From positions 124,001 through 188,000 of the forward strand of contig NZ_CP168151.1 in the NCBI RefSeq assembly GCF_026913205.2: a stretch of DNA of 64,000 bases. Reading direction: 5' to 3'. Below the pieces are notes generated by a model. It was not told where the DNA came from and did not search any database. It was given only the letters and a program-made list of their open reading frames with translations. The translations under genes were made by a program, and so were the position numbers. This DNA is from Lentilactobacillus sp. SPB1-3. GTDB lineage: Bacteria; Bacillota; Bacilli; Lactobacillales; Lactobacillaceae. Of the stretch, positions 40,096-48,982 are shown piece after piece. Numbering within the stretch: the stretch's first letter is position 1; every line of letters begins with the position of its first letter.

Positions 40096-40362
40096 AAAAA
40101 AGCACTCGCCCCCACACCATTTCTGATGAAGGGGCGAGTGCTTTCGCGTTACCACCCTTATTTGTAATGACTTCGCAGCCATCACCTCAAAAAGTACCTG
40201 TTGATACTTCGGCAAGGTAACGGTTGCTCCCGATTCCACAGCGTTAACTGTGAAATGGCTATTTCGAGTTCATGTTCGCTACCGTTAATCTCACCCTTTC
40301 ACACCAACCGGGTTCTCTTTGCAAATCACATAGTAGTTACTCTTCTCGTCAGAGCCTTAAAT
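40096..40362 (-). promoter_or_regulatory. Methionine-specific T-box riboswitch
   Basis: On the minus strand: stem I with GACGAGAAGAGTAA, specifier loop GCGAAC-ATG-AACTCG (40277-40266 region), the T-box GGGTGGTAACGCG (40158-40146) and the terminator AGCACTCGCCCC / GGGGCGAGTGCT plus T6 (40141-40096). The specifier codon ATG means Met. It controls luxS-metE-metF. Confidence 0.92.
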
Positions 40363-40387
40363 AAAGAATCATTAAAATTTAATGATA

Positions 40388-40416
40388 ATACTAATCATAT
40401 TCCAATCACTTGTCAA
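40388..40416 (-). promoter_or_regulatory. Promoter of luxS-metE-metF
   Basis: TTGACA, 17 bases, TAGTAT on the minus strand, just before the T-box leader. Confidence 0.75.
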
Positions 40417-40623
40417 GAGATTTTAAAAATAAAATTTTATTAGATTATTCGCCCTAGCAATTGCAGTTATCTTAGGCAACTTACAAGATAGATAGCACAT
40501 TCTGAATTCTTTTATCAATAGGGTGAGCTGAAAAAAATTTACAATATTTTCTGAAAAGGCTTTCATTTATTATTTCATTGTGATATATTTTACATGCAAG
40601 ATACTTATCGGGGAGGCACATAT

Positions 40624-41382
40624 ATGACTGATAGATTAAAGAATAAAGTTGCAATCGTTACTGGAGGAACTTTAGGAATTGGTTATGCAATTGCCCAAAA
40701 GTTCGTTGAAGAAGGGGCTAAGGTAGTTATCACTGGTCGCCGGGAAGAAATCGGCGAAAAGGCTGCTAAGGAAATTGGTACTCCAGATCAAATTCGGTTC
40801 TTTAAACACGATGCTGCCGATGAACAAGGTTGGAATGACTTGTTTGAACAAACTGAACAAGCTTTTGGCCAAGTAACAACTTTGGTAAACAATGCGGGGA
40901 TTGCAATTGCCAAAAATATTGAAGAGACCACTGCTGAGGATTGGCGCAAGTTAATGTCAGTTAACTTAGATGGTGTCTTCTACGGAACCAAGCTAGGAAT
41001 TATCAAGATGAAGAATAAGCATTTGGGTGCATCGATTATTAACATGTCTTCAATCGAAGGATTTGTTGGTGACCCTAATCTTGCTGCTTACAACGCTTCA
41101 AAGGGTGGAGTAAGACTATTGACTAAATCAGCTGCCTTACACTGTTCTTTAAATGACTATGATGTTCGTGTTAACACTGTTCATCCAGGTTACATTAAGA
41201 CACCATTAGTTGACGATATTCCTGGTGCTGAAGAAGCACAATCACAAAGAACTCAAACTCCAATGGGACACATTGGTGAACCAAATGATATTGCATATAT
41301 CTGTGTTTACTTGGCTTCAGACGAATCTAAGTTTGCTACTGGTTCTGAGTTCACCGTTGATGGTGGTTACTTAGCTCAATAA
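40624..41382 (+). CDS. (R)-specific, NADP-type short-chain alcohol dehydrogenase
   Basis: 252 residues, exactly the length of the Mg-dependent R-ADH of L. brevis and L. kefiri, and very close to them from what I recall. VTGGTLGIGYAIA is the nucleotide loop, TGRREE near 40 fits NADP use, NNAGIA, catalytic Ser in NMSSIEG, YNASK with Tyr and Lys. The C-terminal Gln that helps bind Mg is kept (DGGYLAQ). It reduces ketones to (R)-alcohols; natural substrate not known. ATG at 40624 follows GGGGAGGCAC; the ATG at 40594 has no site. Confidence 0.93.
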   Translation: MTDRLKNKVAIVTGGTLGIGYAIAQKFVEEGAKVVITGRREEIGEKAAKEIGTPDQIRFFKHDAADEQGWNDLFEQTEQAFGQVTTLVNNAGIAIAKNIEETTAEDWRKLMSVNLDGVFYGTKLGIIKMKNKHLGASIINMSSIEGFVGDPNLAAYNASKGGVRLLTKSAALHCSLNDYDVRVNTVHPGYIKTPLVDDIPGAEEAQSQRTQTPMGHIGEPNDIAYICVYLASDESKFATGSEFTVDGGYLAQ

Positions 41383-41388
41383 TTTTAG

Positions 41389-41417
41389 TTGCGTTGTTCC
41401 ATATTTGTCCGTATACT
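41389..41417 (+). promoter_or_regulatory. Promoter of the NCS1 permease
   Basis: TTGCGT, 17 bases, TATACT; the PyrR leader begins just downstream. Confidence 0.65.
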
Positions 41418-41429
41418 AATAGAAAAATA

Positions 41430-41546
41430 TCCTTTAATTAGTCCCGTGAGGCTATAAGGAACGACTAAGTAATGAATCAGTTTGTGTGGATTTCCATACT
41501 ACTGAGAGGTCCCCTTATGCCTTCGGGTATAAGGGGATTTCTTAGT
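41430..41546 (+). promoter_or_regulatory. PyrR-binding attenuator
   Basis: The PyrR RNA motif is plain: TTAGTC-CCGTGAGGCT-ATAAGGAAC-GACTAA (41438-41468) matches the conserved AGTCC..GAGAGGCT..AAGG loop. A terminator with a UUCG tetraloop, CCCCTTATGCC/GGTATAAGGGG, lies at 41511-41536 with a weak T-run. UMP-bound PyrR should promote termination, so the permease is made when pyrimidines are low. Confidence 0.88.
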
Positions 41547-41558
41547 TAGGAGCTAATT

Positions 41559-42914
41559 ATGGAAAACAATCGATTTGGTCAGATAGAAGTTGTTAACAAA
41601 GAGCATCGACACCAATCATTTTGGGATATGTTTGCCACGTGGGTGGGGGCAAATGCCAATAACGGAACCTGGTTTGTCGGTGGTGTGATTGCTGCGTGTG
41701 GATTCGCTACGGCTTCAGTAACCATGGTAGTTGTCGGAATCATATCGTATATTCTCTTAGCGTTAGCTGCGAAAATGGGTTATGATACCGGAATTTCTTC
41801 GATGGCTCTCACAAGAGCGTCTTTTGGATTACGAGGTAGTTTTTTGCCATCGATAATCAATCTGGTTCAGTTCATCGGATGGGCCGCTGTTAATACATTT
41901 ATCGCGGCCACTTCAATTAGCTATATCTTGCATGATTTATTGGCTTGGCCAGTATATGGTCAACCTGGTGGGATGAAAGGCTTGATTCTCGGTATCGTCA
42001 TCATGAGTATTTTACATATTTTAAGCACATCTATGGGGGAAGTTTCCGTCAGAATTATTGAACGTGTCGGCATTGTGTTGGTATTTATTCTGGTAATTTG
42101 GGAAAGTTACGTGGTGTTTAAGCATGTTTCGTTCAGCGAAATCATTGCCTATCGGCCGGCAGCCAATGTCAAAATGTCTTCTGGTCAAGCCGTCGATGTC
42201 TTAGCCGCATTTAACTTAGCTTGGGTAACTGCGGGAAGCGACTTTACTCGTTTTTCAAAGAAGGAAAGTAGCGCCACTTGGGCACCATTTTTAGGGGCCA
42301 ATTTAGGTTTCTTCTGGTTCACTGCGGTTGGTACCATATCTACGATTGCGACAGCTATTACCTTAGGTCACTTTGATGCTAATAATTCAGATCCATCAAC
42401 CATTGCTAGTAAATTAGGATTAGGAATTTTAGCCATGCTGGTCATCATTATTACCAGTACGACAGCCAATGCGGTTAATCTAATGGCAGCGGGTTCAGCC
42501 TTAACTAATATGACCAAGCGATTGAAGCTAACACCTAGTATTATCCTGGTGACGATCATAGCAACGTTTGTGACGTTTATTCCTGCATTTTACTCGACTT
42601 TTCTGGGAGTGTTCACCGCATTTCTTGATGGAATCGGAATGTTTTTAGGACCAGAAATTGCCATTTTCTTAGCTGATTATTATCTGATTGCCAACCAAAA
42701 TTATGTTGCTGAGGAATTCACAAAAATCAGAGGAAAGTACTGGTATCGTTTTGGCATTAACTGGTTAGCTATCATTGTCTGGATGATTTCGGTAATTAGT
42801 TACATTATTTTTAAATCTATTCCGATGATTGCCAATACTATTGGTGCAACGTTTGTTTCCATGATTTTGGCCGTGGTTTTGTATGTCGGATTGGCAAAAC
42901 TCCGTAAAAAATAA
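41559..42914 (+). CDS. NCS1-family nucleobase permease, probably pyrimidine
   Basis: 451 residues, about twelve helices, of the CodB/NCS1 family. FATWVGANANNGTWFVGGV near the start is the substrate-helix motif, and AFNLAWVTAGSDFTRFSK near 230 is conserved. NCS1 carriers move cytosine, uracil, purines or vitamins; the PyrR attenuator in front supports a pyrimidine such as cytosine or uracil. No cytosine deaminase gene is next to it. Start ATG after AGGAG. Confidence 0.85.
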   Translation: MENNRFGQIEVVNKEHRHQSFWDMFATWVGANANNGTWFVGGVIAACGFATASVTMVVVGIISYILLALAAKMGYDTGISSMALTRASFGLRGSFLPSIINLVQFIGWAAVNTFIAATSISYILHDLLAWPVYGQPGGMKGLILGIVIMSILHILSTSMGEVSVRIIERVGIVLVFILVIWESYVVFKHVSFSEIIAYRPAANVKMSSGQAVDVLAAFNLAWVTAGSDFTRFSKKESSATWAPFLGANLGFFWFTAVGTISTIATAITLGHFDANNSDPSTIASKLGLGILAMLVIIITSTTANAVNLMAAGSALTNMTKRLKLTPSIILVTIIATFVTFIPAFYSTFLGVFTAFLDGIGMFLGPEIAIFLADYYLIANQNYVAEEFTKIRGKYWYRFGINWLAIIVWMISVISYIIFKSIPMIANTIGATFVSMILAVVLYVGLAKLRKK

Positions 42915-42954
42915 TAAAAAACCGTAACGATTTCATTCGTTACGGTTTTTTTAT
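42914..42954 (+). terminator. Bidirectional terminator
   Basis: AAAAACCGTAACGA / TCGTTACGGTTTTT between the NCS1 gene and the convergent ABC transporter gene. Confidence 0.92.
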
Positions 42955-42967
42955 TAATTAAATATTA

Positions 42968-44953
42968 TTAATCTGCAGACAACGCATCGATAGGATTTAA
43001 TCTTGATGCTCTTCTAGCAGGTAGTAATGCAGCGATAAATGAAATTACGATTGCAATAATGATTGTCGTAACAACATCTGTTGGCGTGATTTGCACCATG
43101 TTGAATTTAACGATTCCGTACAGCATCTTGTTCAACCCAACTTGAGCTCCCCAGGCAATAACTAATGAAATTGCAGCTGAGAATAAACCAATTAGAACGG
43201 ATTCTGCTGTGAATAGGCGACGTATGTCTTTTCTTCTAGCACCTAAGGCTCTAAGAATACCGATTTCCTTAGTTCTTTCAGATACTGACATGTACATCGT
43301 TACAATAATCATTAAGGCAGATACGATTAATGAAATACCGGCGATTGCAGACAAAATAATTGTCGCAATTTGAACGTATTGGTTAACCGTATCTAAGATA
43401 TCACCGACAGTGATAGCCCCGAAGGTGTACTTGCCGTCGGTTTTGATATTCTTAATGTCAGAAGCGGCTTGTTTAACTTGAGTACTCTTTTTGATATTAA
43501 CTGAAACATAGTTAGCCTTTGTTTCGGCTCCGGACTTTTTAAGAATGGCTTTCATAGTCGAGTAGTTTGTGGCTGCTGCCACAGCTGTTTGACCACTACC
43601 TTTGGTAAGACCGACCACCTTAACAGTTCCTTTGACTTGAACTGGGCGGTTATTACCATTGATCCATGGGAAGGAAATAACCACTTTTTTACCAATTATT
43701 TTTTTGTAATTTTTGCTATTACTTAGTGATACTGCTTGAGTTTTACCGATGACAATTTCATTTTTACCTGGTTTGTGACCAGTTGCTACAGTATTATCGG
43801 TAATGGCCTTTGACCAAGTGTTCATATTAGAACCATTGGCATTCTTGCGACCACGAGACAGAGTGAAGTTAGATAATTGATAACCAGGTTCCACTTTATC
43901 AACGTTTTTCACATCATTTAATTTTTTAATTTCTGAATCCTTGAGCATTAATTTTTGCGGTTGGCTAGCCGTTTTGCTCAACGAAGCCTGAAATGCAGCA
44001 GAACTTAACTTCTTTCCAGAAGGGTTCTTCATGACTGTAATGGAATTTGGGTTAATCATAGAGTTGATTTGATCTTGGATGAAGGCGTTGACCCCATTTC
44101 CCAAACCACTGAACAGAAGTACTGCAAACAATCCAATTGCGGTACCAATCATAATCAGTGAGTTGCGCCAGAAATTATATTTCAAGTGTTTGAAAGCATC
44201 ATTATAACTTGCACCAGCAGAGAGTGGCTTTGATTCAAGCTTTTCTTCGTTATCTGGTACTGGATAAGCAGGCTTTAATCGAGTATCACCATCTAGTTGA
44301 CCATCTGCCAAATGAACGATTCTAGTTCCATAGTCTGCCACTGCTTGAGAGTGGGTAACAGTGATTACTAAACGACCTTCGGAGGCAATTTTATCTAAAA
44401 TTTCCAAAACTTCTTTGGTATTTTGAGAATCCAAGGCTCCAGTTGGTTCATCAGCGATAATAATATCAGGATCACTTGCTAAGGCTCTGGCAATAGCAAC
44501 TCTTTGCTTTTGTCCACCAGATAGTTGATTAGGATACTTCTTTATTTGATCGCTCAAGCCAACTTGAGAAAGTAGGTCAATGGCTCGTTGACGTTTTTCT
44601 GAACTGGATAACTTAGTCATATTCAAAGATACGAGAATATTGTCTACGATATCTAAGTGGCTAATTAAATTATATGATTGGTAGATGTAGCCAACCGTAC
44701 TTCTTCGGTAATTATCTAATTGTTTTTCTTTACTATGATCAAGTTTTTTACCATTGATAATTACGGAACCAGAGAAATTACGGTCAAGCCCACCAATAAT
44801 ATTCATTAATGTGGATTTTCCACCACCGGATTCACCTAAAATTGAGATGAATTCGCCACGTTCAAGGTTTAAATCGATACCTTTAAGAACAGGGAACTCT
44901 TCTTTTCCTAAATAATAGGATTTGTGAATGTCATGCAATTCAAGAAATGCCAT
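42968..44953 (-). CDS. MacB-like ABC transporter (ATPase-permease fusion)
   Basis: About 661 residues. Residues 1-230 are a MacB/LolD-type ATPase: GESGGGKSTLMNIIGG, LSGGQKQRVAIARAL, IIADEPTGALD. A linker leads to one helix near 285, then a large extracytoplasmic domain (about 300-535) and three C-terminal helices (about 545-655) with the FtsX-type MYMSVSERTKEIGILRALGARRKDI motif. It is a type VII mechanotransmission transporter; such proteins export peptides or act in peptide-antibiotic resistance. Start ATG 44953 with AGGAGG; the longer frame to 45016 lacks a site. Single gene. Confidence 0.9.
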   Translation of the reverse strand: MAFLELHDIHKSYYLGKEEFPVLKGIDLNLERGEFISILGESGGGKSTLMNIIGGLDRNFSGSVIINGKKLDHSKEKQLDNYRRSTVGYIYQSYNLISHLDIVDNILVSLNMTKLSSSEKRQRAIDLLSQVGLSDQIKKYPNQLSGGQKQRVAIARALASDPDIIIADEPTGALDSQNTKEVLEILDKIASEGRLVITVTHSQAVADYGTRIVHLADGQLDGDTRLKPAYPVPDNEEKLESKPLSAGASYNDAFKHLKYNFWRNSLIMIGTAIGLFAVLLFSGLGNGVNAFIQDQINSMINPNSITVMKNPSGKKLSSAAFQASLSKTASQPQKLMLKDSEIKKLNDVKNVDKVEPGYQLSNFTLSRGRKNANGSNMNTWSKAITDNTVATGHKPGKNEIVIGKTQAVSLSNSKNYKKIIGKKVVISFPWINGNNRPVQVKGTVKVVGLTKGSGQTAVAAATNYSTMKAILKKSGAETKANYVSVNIKKSTQVKQAASDIKNIKTDGKYTFGAITVGDILDTVNQYVQIATIILSAIAGISLIVSALMIIVTMYMSVSERTKEIGILRALGARRKDIRRLFTAESVLIGLFSAAISLVIAWGAQVGLNKMLYGIVKFNMVQITPTDVVTTIIIAIVISFIAALLPARRASRLNPIDALSAD

Positions 44954-45016
44954 AATGGAGCCTCCTAGTATATTTAACACGCCGTAAAATATAAACATTA
45001 TATGGAACAAAGTCAA

Positions 45017-45294
45017 TCTAAATATTGGTATTTTTTTGTGAGGTTAAACAATGAATTTTTTTGAACGTTTGTAGTTTAGTTTTGCATATTATGAATTTAA
45101 TTACTAATATTAAGTCGGAAAAATTAAATGGCATGAATTTGTTTGTTATAGTAACCGGTTCCTTTAGTGAAATCACGACAATCAATAGTGAACAAATGCC
45201 TATATATGGGCAGTTGTCGCCTGTACATTTTTTTGTTTTATGCTAATATTATGGTTGGTGAGAGTCTAGTTCACCCAGGAGGAGGAAATCCATA
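45017..45294 (+). promoter_or_regulatory. mntH1 promoter region with an inverted repeat
   Basis: No gene is supported here. A dyad TGCCTATATATGGGCA at 45197-45212 ends one base before a TTGTCG -35 candidate (45214-45219), with TTATGCT around 45238-45244 as -10. The place suits an MntR/DtxR-type repressor, but the sequence is not a textbook MntR box. Confidence 0.4.
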
Positions 45295-46851
45295 ATGGAT
45301 AACAATAAGTCACCAAAGAAGGAAAGATTAATTCATCACGCAGATGGACCTTCGTTGGAAGAGATTAATGGAACAGTTAAAGTTCCAAAAGGAAAAGGAT
45401 TTGCTAGAACGTTATTGGCATATTCAGGCCCTGGTGCTCTAGTTGCAGTGGGGTACATGGATCCAGGTAACTGGTCAACTTCAATTACCGGTGGTCAGAA
45501 CTTCCAGTATCTATTAATGTCTGTAATCTTAATGTCGAGTTTAATTGCAATGCTGTTACAATACATGGCGGCTAAACTGGGCATTGTGAAACAGATGGAT
45601 TTGGCACAAATGATTAGGTCTAGAACTAGCAAGACCTTAGGAATCGTTTTATGGATCATGACCGAATTAGCTATTATGGCAACGGATATCGCGGAAGTAT
45701 TGGGAGCGGCAATTGCCCTGTATCTATTATTTGATATCCCGTTGATAATTGCTGTGTTCATCACGGTATTAGACGTATTATTACTATTATTGCTTACCAA
45801 AGTTGGATTTAGAAAAATTGAAGCAATTGTCGTTTGTTTGATTTTAGTAATTTTATTAGTTTTCATCTACCAAGTAGTTCTATCTGATCCTAACTGGGGT
45901 GCTGCCTTAGCTGGATTAGTTCCAACTACTAAGACATTTGCTACCTCGCCAGAAATTGGTGGTATTACACCACTTACTGGTGCTTTGGGTATTATTGGAG
46001 CTACTGTTATGCCACATAACTTGTACCTTCATTCAGCAATTTCACAAACTCGTCAGGTCGATCACAATGACGAAGAAGAAGTTGCTCAAACAGTTAGATT
46101 TACTGCATGGGATTCAAATATTCAACTAACAGTAGCTTTCTTGGTTAACGCTTTGCTGTTAGTTATGGGAGTGGCTGTGTTTAAGAATGGCGCCGTTAAA
46201 GACCCATCATTCTTCGGTTTATACGCTGCCCTGTCTGATCCATCAACTTTGAGTAATGGAATTTTGATTCAAGTTGCCAAGTCAGGTGCCTTATCAACAT
46301 TATTTGCGGTTGCCTTATTAGCATCTGGACAAAACTCAACTATTACTGGTACGTTAACTGGTCAAGTTATTATGGAAGGTTTCATCCATATGAGAATGCC
46401 ATTGTGGATGAGAAGATTAGTAACCCGGTTAATTGCGATTGTTCCAGTTGTGATTTGTGTGTTGATGACTAATGGTCAAACTGATATTCAACAACACGAA
46501 GCTCTCAACACATTGATGAATAATTCGCAGGTATTCTTGGCGTTCGCATTACCATTTTCAATGTTGCCACTATTAATGTTTACTGATAGTAAATTAGAAA
46601 TGGGTGATCGCTTTAAGAACACCTTGATTATTAAGATTCTAGGGTGGATTTCAGTTATTTCCTTAACTGGACTTAACTTATACGGATTACCAGATCAAAT
46701 TAAAGCTTTATTAGGCTCAGCATTTAATTCAGCCACTGTTGATATCGTGACTTACGGAGCAATGATTTTCGTAGTCCTATTATTGATTTGGATGACAGTC
46801 GACTTGAGAAGATCAAATGCTAAGTTCAAAGATGGCAAATTCATCGAATAA
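45295..46851 (+). CDS. mntH: Nramp divalent metal transporter MntH (copy 1)
   Basis: 518 residues, eleven helices; proton-driven Mn2+ (and Fe2+) uptake. The metal-site motifs are both canonical: YMDPGNWSTS in helix 1 and ATVMPHNLYLHSAISQTR in helix 6. N-terminal 45 residues are hydrophilic. AGGAGGAGG precedes the ATG. A universal stress protein gene follows after 23 bases. Shares about half of its sequence pattern with copy 2 at 59592. Confidence 0.95.
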   Translation: MDNNKSPKKERLIHHADGPSLEEINGTVKVPKGKGFARTLLAYSGPGALVAVGYMDPGNWSTSITGGQNFQYLLMSVILMSSLIAMLLQYMAAKLGIVKQMDLAQMIRSRTSKTLGIVLWIMTELAIMATDIAEVLGAAIALYLLFDIPLIIAVFITVLDVLLLLLLTKVGFRKIEAIVVCLILVILLVFIYQVVLSDPNWGAALAGLVPTTKTFATSPEIGGITPLTGALGIIGATVMPHNLYLHSAISQTRQVDHNDEEEVAQTVRFTAWDSNIQLTVAFLVNALLLVMGVAVFKNGAVKDPSFFGLYAALSDPSTLSNGILIQVAKSGALSTLFAVALLASGQNSTITGTLTGQVIMEGFIHMRMPLWMRRLVTRLIAIVPVVICVLMTNGQTDIQQHEALNTLMNNSQVFLAFALPFSMLPLLMFTDSKLEMGDRFKNTLIIKILGWISVISLTGLNLYGLPDQIKALLGSAFNSATVDIVTYGAMIFVVLLLIWMTVDLRRSNAKFKDGKFIE

Positions 46852-46874
46852 TTAAATATACTGGGGGTATTTTT

Positions 46875-47324
46875 GTGGCAAACGAAGATTATAACAAAAA
46901 CTTTAAACGTATTTTAGTAGGAGTTGATGATTCAGAGGATGCGCAACTAGCATTTAGATACGCAATCCGTGAGGCTCGTAGTGAAGACGCAACTTTGATT
47001 ATTACTTCAATCTTGGAACACGAAGATATGAATGTTTATGAAGCTTTGAATAAGGACTTTATTCACGGCAAGCGTGATGAGTTAAGTGAACATATTGCTA
47101 AGTATCGCGATTTAGCATTGAGAGCAGGGGTTAAGAACGTTGAAATGGTAATTGATGAAGGCGAAGCCGGTGAAACTATCGTGAAAAACGTTATTCCAGC
47201 GACAGATGCCGATTTGTTGATTATTGGTTCACTTTCTAAGACAGGAATCAGAAAGTATTTTGGTTCTCAAGCTGCTTATATGGCAAAATATTCACCAATT
47301 TCAGTGATGGTTGTAAGAGAGTAA
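46875..47324 (+). CDS. Universal stress protein (UspA family)
   Basis: 149 residues. FKRILVGVDDSEDAQLAFRYAIREA at the start, VIDEGEAGETIVKNVIP in the middle, and the ATP-binding tail DLLIIGSLSKTGIRKYFGSQAAYMAKYSPISVMVV (GxSx9-type) are all present. GTG start after GGGGGTAT. It is in one operon with mntH, a common pairing in lactobacilli. Precise function unknown. Confidence 0.92.
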   Translation: MANEDYNKNFKRILVGVDDSEDAQLAFRYAIREARSEDATLIITSILEHEDMNVYEALNKDFIHGKRDELSEHIAKYRDLALRAGVKNVEMVIDEGEAGETIVKNVIPATDADLLIIGSLSKTGIRKYFGSQAAYMAKYSPISVMVVRE

Positions 47325-47352
47325 TAATTGTTTAGAACATGAATTGGAAAAT

Positions 47353-47398
47353 ATAAACGGAAAGTAGAAGCAAACCAGGTTTCTAGTTTCCGTTTTAT
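47353..47398 (+). terminator. Terminator of mntH1-uspA
   Basis: AAACGGAAA-TAGAA / TTCTA-TTTCCGTTT with TATTTTG after it. Confidence 0.75.
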
Positions 47399-47428
47399 TT
47401 TGTAAAGTTATTTTTGGAGGGGATTATT

Positions 47429-48775
47429 GTGGAGCTTACAGATAAAGCCAGAAAATGGTTCGTTGCCACTTTACTGGTGGGAACATTTACGATGTCAATT
47501 AGTCAGTCATCACTATCGACTGCATACCCAACTTTTATGAAGTACTTTAATTTACCTGCTAGTACGATTGCCTGGTTAACAACGGGATTCATGCTAGTTA
47601 TGTCGGTAGTTATGCCATTATCGCCATGGTTAATGGATAATTTTAAGTTCAAGCCATTATATTTAACATTATTAGGAATTTTTGCTGTTGGTACAATAAT
47701 CATTATCTTCGCACCCAACTTTCAGATTATGATGGTTGGAAGATTAATGGAAGCAATTAGTGTCGGAATCCTCTTTCCTTCGTACCAGTCCATCATTCTT
47801 GAAATCACACCTCAAAAACACCGAGGAGCTATTATGGGAACTGTGGGCTTGGTAATGGGATCTGCTTTGGCAGTTGGTCCGATTATTTCAGGTGTATTGT
47901 TACAGATTTTAAACTGGCAAGCAATTTTTGGCTTGTTCCTAGTCGTCTTACTGGTAGTGTTTATCTTGGCCTTACGAACAATCGTGAGCCCTCGAGAGAT
48001 CAAGTCTAGCAACTTTGATTTTATTTCAGTGATTTATTCTTTGGGAATCATTGGTTTGCTTTACTTCATCAATGAAATTAAGTCGATGACGGTAACTAAT
48101 TATACTAATTGGATTATTTTGGTGGTTTCAATCGTCTTATTATGGCTCTTTGTTCAACGTCAGCTATCATCAAAAACCCCATTACTTAGATTAGATATTT
48201 TGAAAATTACTAACTTTGATTTAGGGGTGGCTTTAACATCACTTTCTTACATGTCATTGATTACCGTGACTATCGTAATGCCACTGTATTATCAACAGGT
48301 ATTAGGAATGTCACCATTGTGGTCAGGATTGTCATTGGTTCCAGCGGCAGCACTACTTTCATGGCTTAATCGTCGTAGTGGTAAAATGGCTGACCGAGTG
48401 GGATTCAAACCAACAATTATGATCGGTTTTGGGTTATTTATCGTTGGATGGTTACTGTTGTTCGCAATTAGTGACATGCACAGTATCTGGTTAGCTATTA
48501 TTGGCTCAATGGTAGTGGAGGCTGGTAATGCTTTCGCTATGATGCCAGCAACGACCTTAGGAGCTAATTCATTATCCGATGACCTTATTCCTCATGGATC
48601 ATCAATTATTGCCACCATCAGACAAATTATGGGTTCAACGGCCATCGTGGTTGCCACAGTTATCTTAGGTAATGGTAATTTCAAAGGAGTCTTCTTGACT
48701 TTCCTTATTTTGGAAATTATTGCGATGTTATTAGTTTTCGTGATTAAAGATTCAACGAAGAAAAAAGTTTCATAA
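47429..48775 (+). CDS. MFS transporter (DHA2-like)
   Basis: About 448 residues with twelve to fourteen helices. SLSTAYPTFMKYFNLPASTIAWLTTGFMLVM near the start is typical of drug:H+ antiporters, and VGRLMEAISVGILFPSYQSI and IMGTVGLVMGSALAVGPIISGVLL give motifs B and C. The GTG at 47429 lies after GGAGGGGA; a TTG fifteen bases upstream overlaps that site. Substrate unknown. Terminator follows. Confidence 0.8.
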   Translation: MELTDKARKWFVATLLVGTFTMSISQSSLSTAYPTFMKYFNLPASTIAWLTTGFMLVMSVVMPLSPWLMDNFKFKPLYLTLLGIFAVGTIIIIFAPNFQIMMVGRLMEAISVGILFPSYQSIILEITPQKHRGAIMGTVGLVMGSALAVGPIISGVLLQILNWQAIFGLFLVVLLVVFILALRTIVSPREIKSSNFDFISVIYSLGIIGLLYFINEIKSMTVTNYTNWIILVVSIVLLWLFVQRQLSSKTPLLRLDILKITNFDLGVALTSLSYMSLITVTIVMPLYYQQVLGMSPLWSGLSLVPAAALLSWLNRRSGKMADRVGFKPTIMIGFGLFIVGWLLLFAISDMHSIWLAIIGSMVVEAGNAFAMMPATTLGANSLSDDLIPHGSSIIATIRQIMGSTAIVVATVILGNGNFKGVFLTFLILEIIAMLLVFVIKDSTKKKVS

Positions 48776-48785
48776 ATATTAGCTT

Positions 48786-48829
48786 TAAGAACGACGCTTT
48801 CGAGATATTTTGAAAACGTCGTTTTTTTA
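48786..48829 (+). terminator. Terminator of the MFS gene
   Basis: AACGACG ... CGTCGTT stem with long loop and TTTTTTT. Confidence 0.75.
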
Positions 48830-48831
48830 TG

Positions 48832-48940
48832 TTGATGCCATTTTCAAAAGATGGTATAGTTAATTTAAGCCAAAATGTAAACGCTTTAAGTTTATTAATC
48901 CAATCTTGCAACCACTAGTTGGTTGCTTTTCTATTTTTTA
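48832..48940 (+). promoter_or_regulatory. Promoter, cre site and leader hairpin of the aldehyde dehydrogenase gene
   Basis: TTGATG, 17 bases, TATAGT (48832-48860). A cre box TGTAAACGCTTTAA lies at 48876-48889, just after the transcript start, so CcpA would block it. Downstream, GCAACCA-CTAG-TTGGTTGC followed by TTTTCTATTTTTT (48908-48938) forms a terminator-like hairpin in the leader, 45 bases before the gene. Confidence 0.65.
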
Positions 48941-48982
48941 GTAGTTAATTAACTTTTCACAAACTAGGAGGGATTTTATAGA

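Noticed and set aside
45061-45246. A 61-residue frame upstream of mntH1.
   Set aside because: No SD, no family look, and it covers the promoter and inverted repeat of mntH1.
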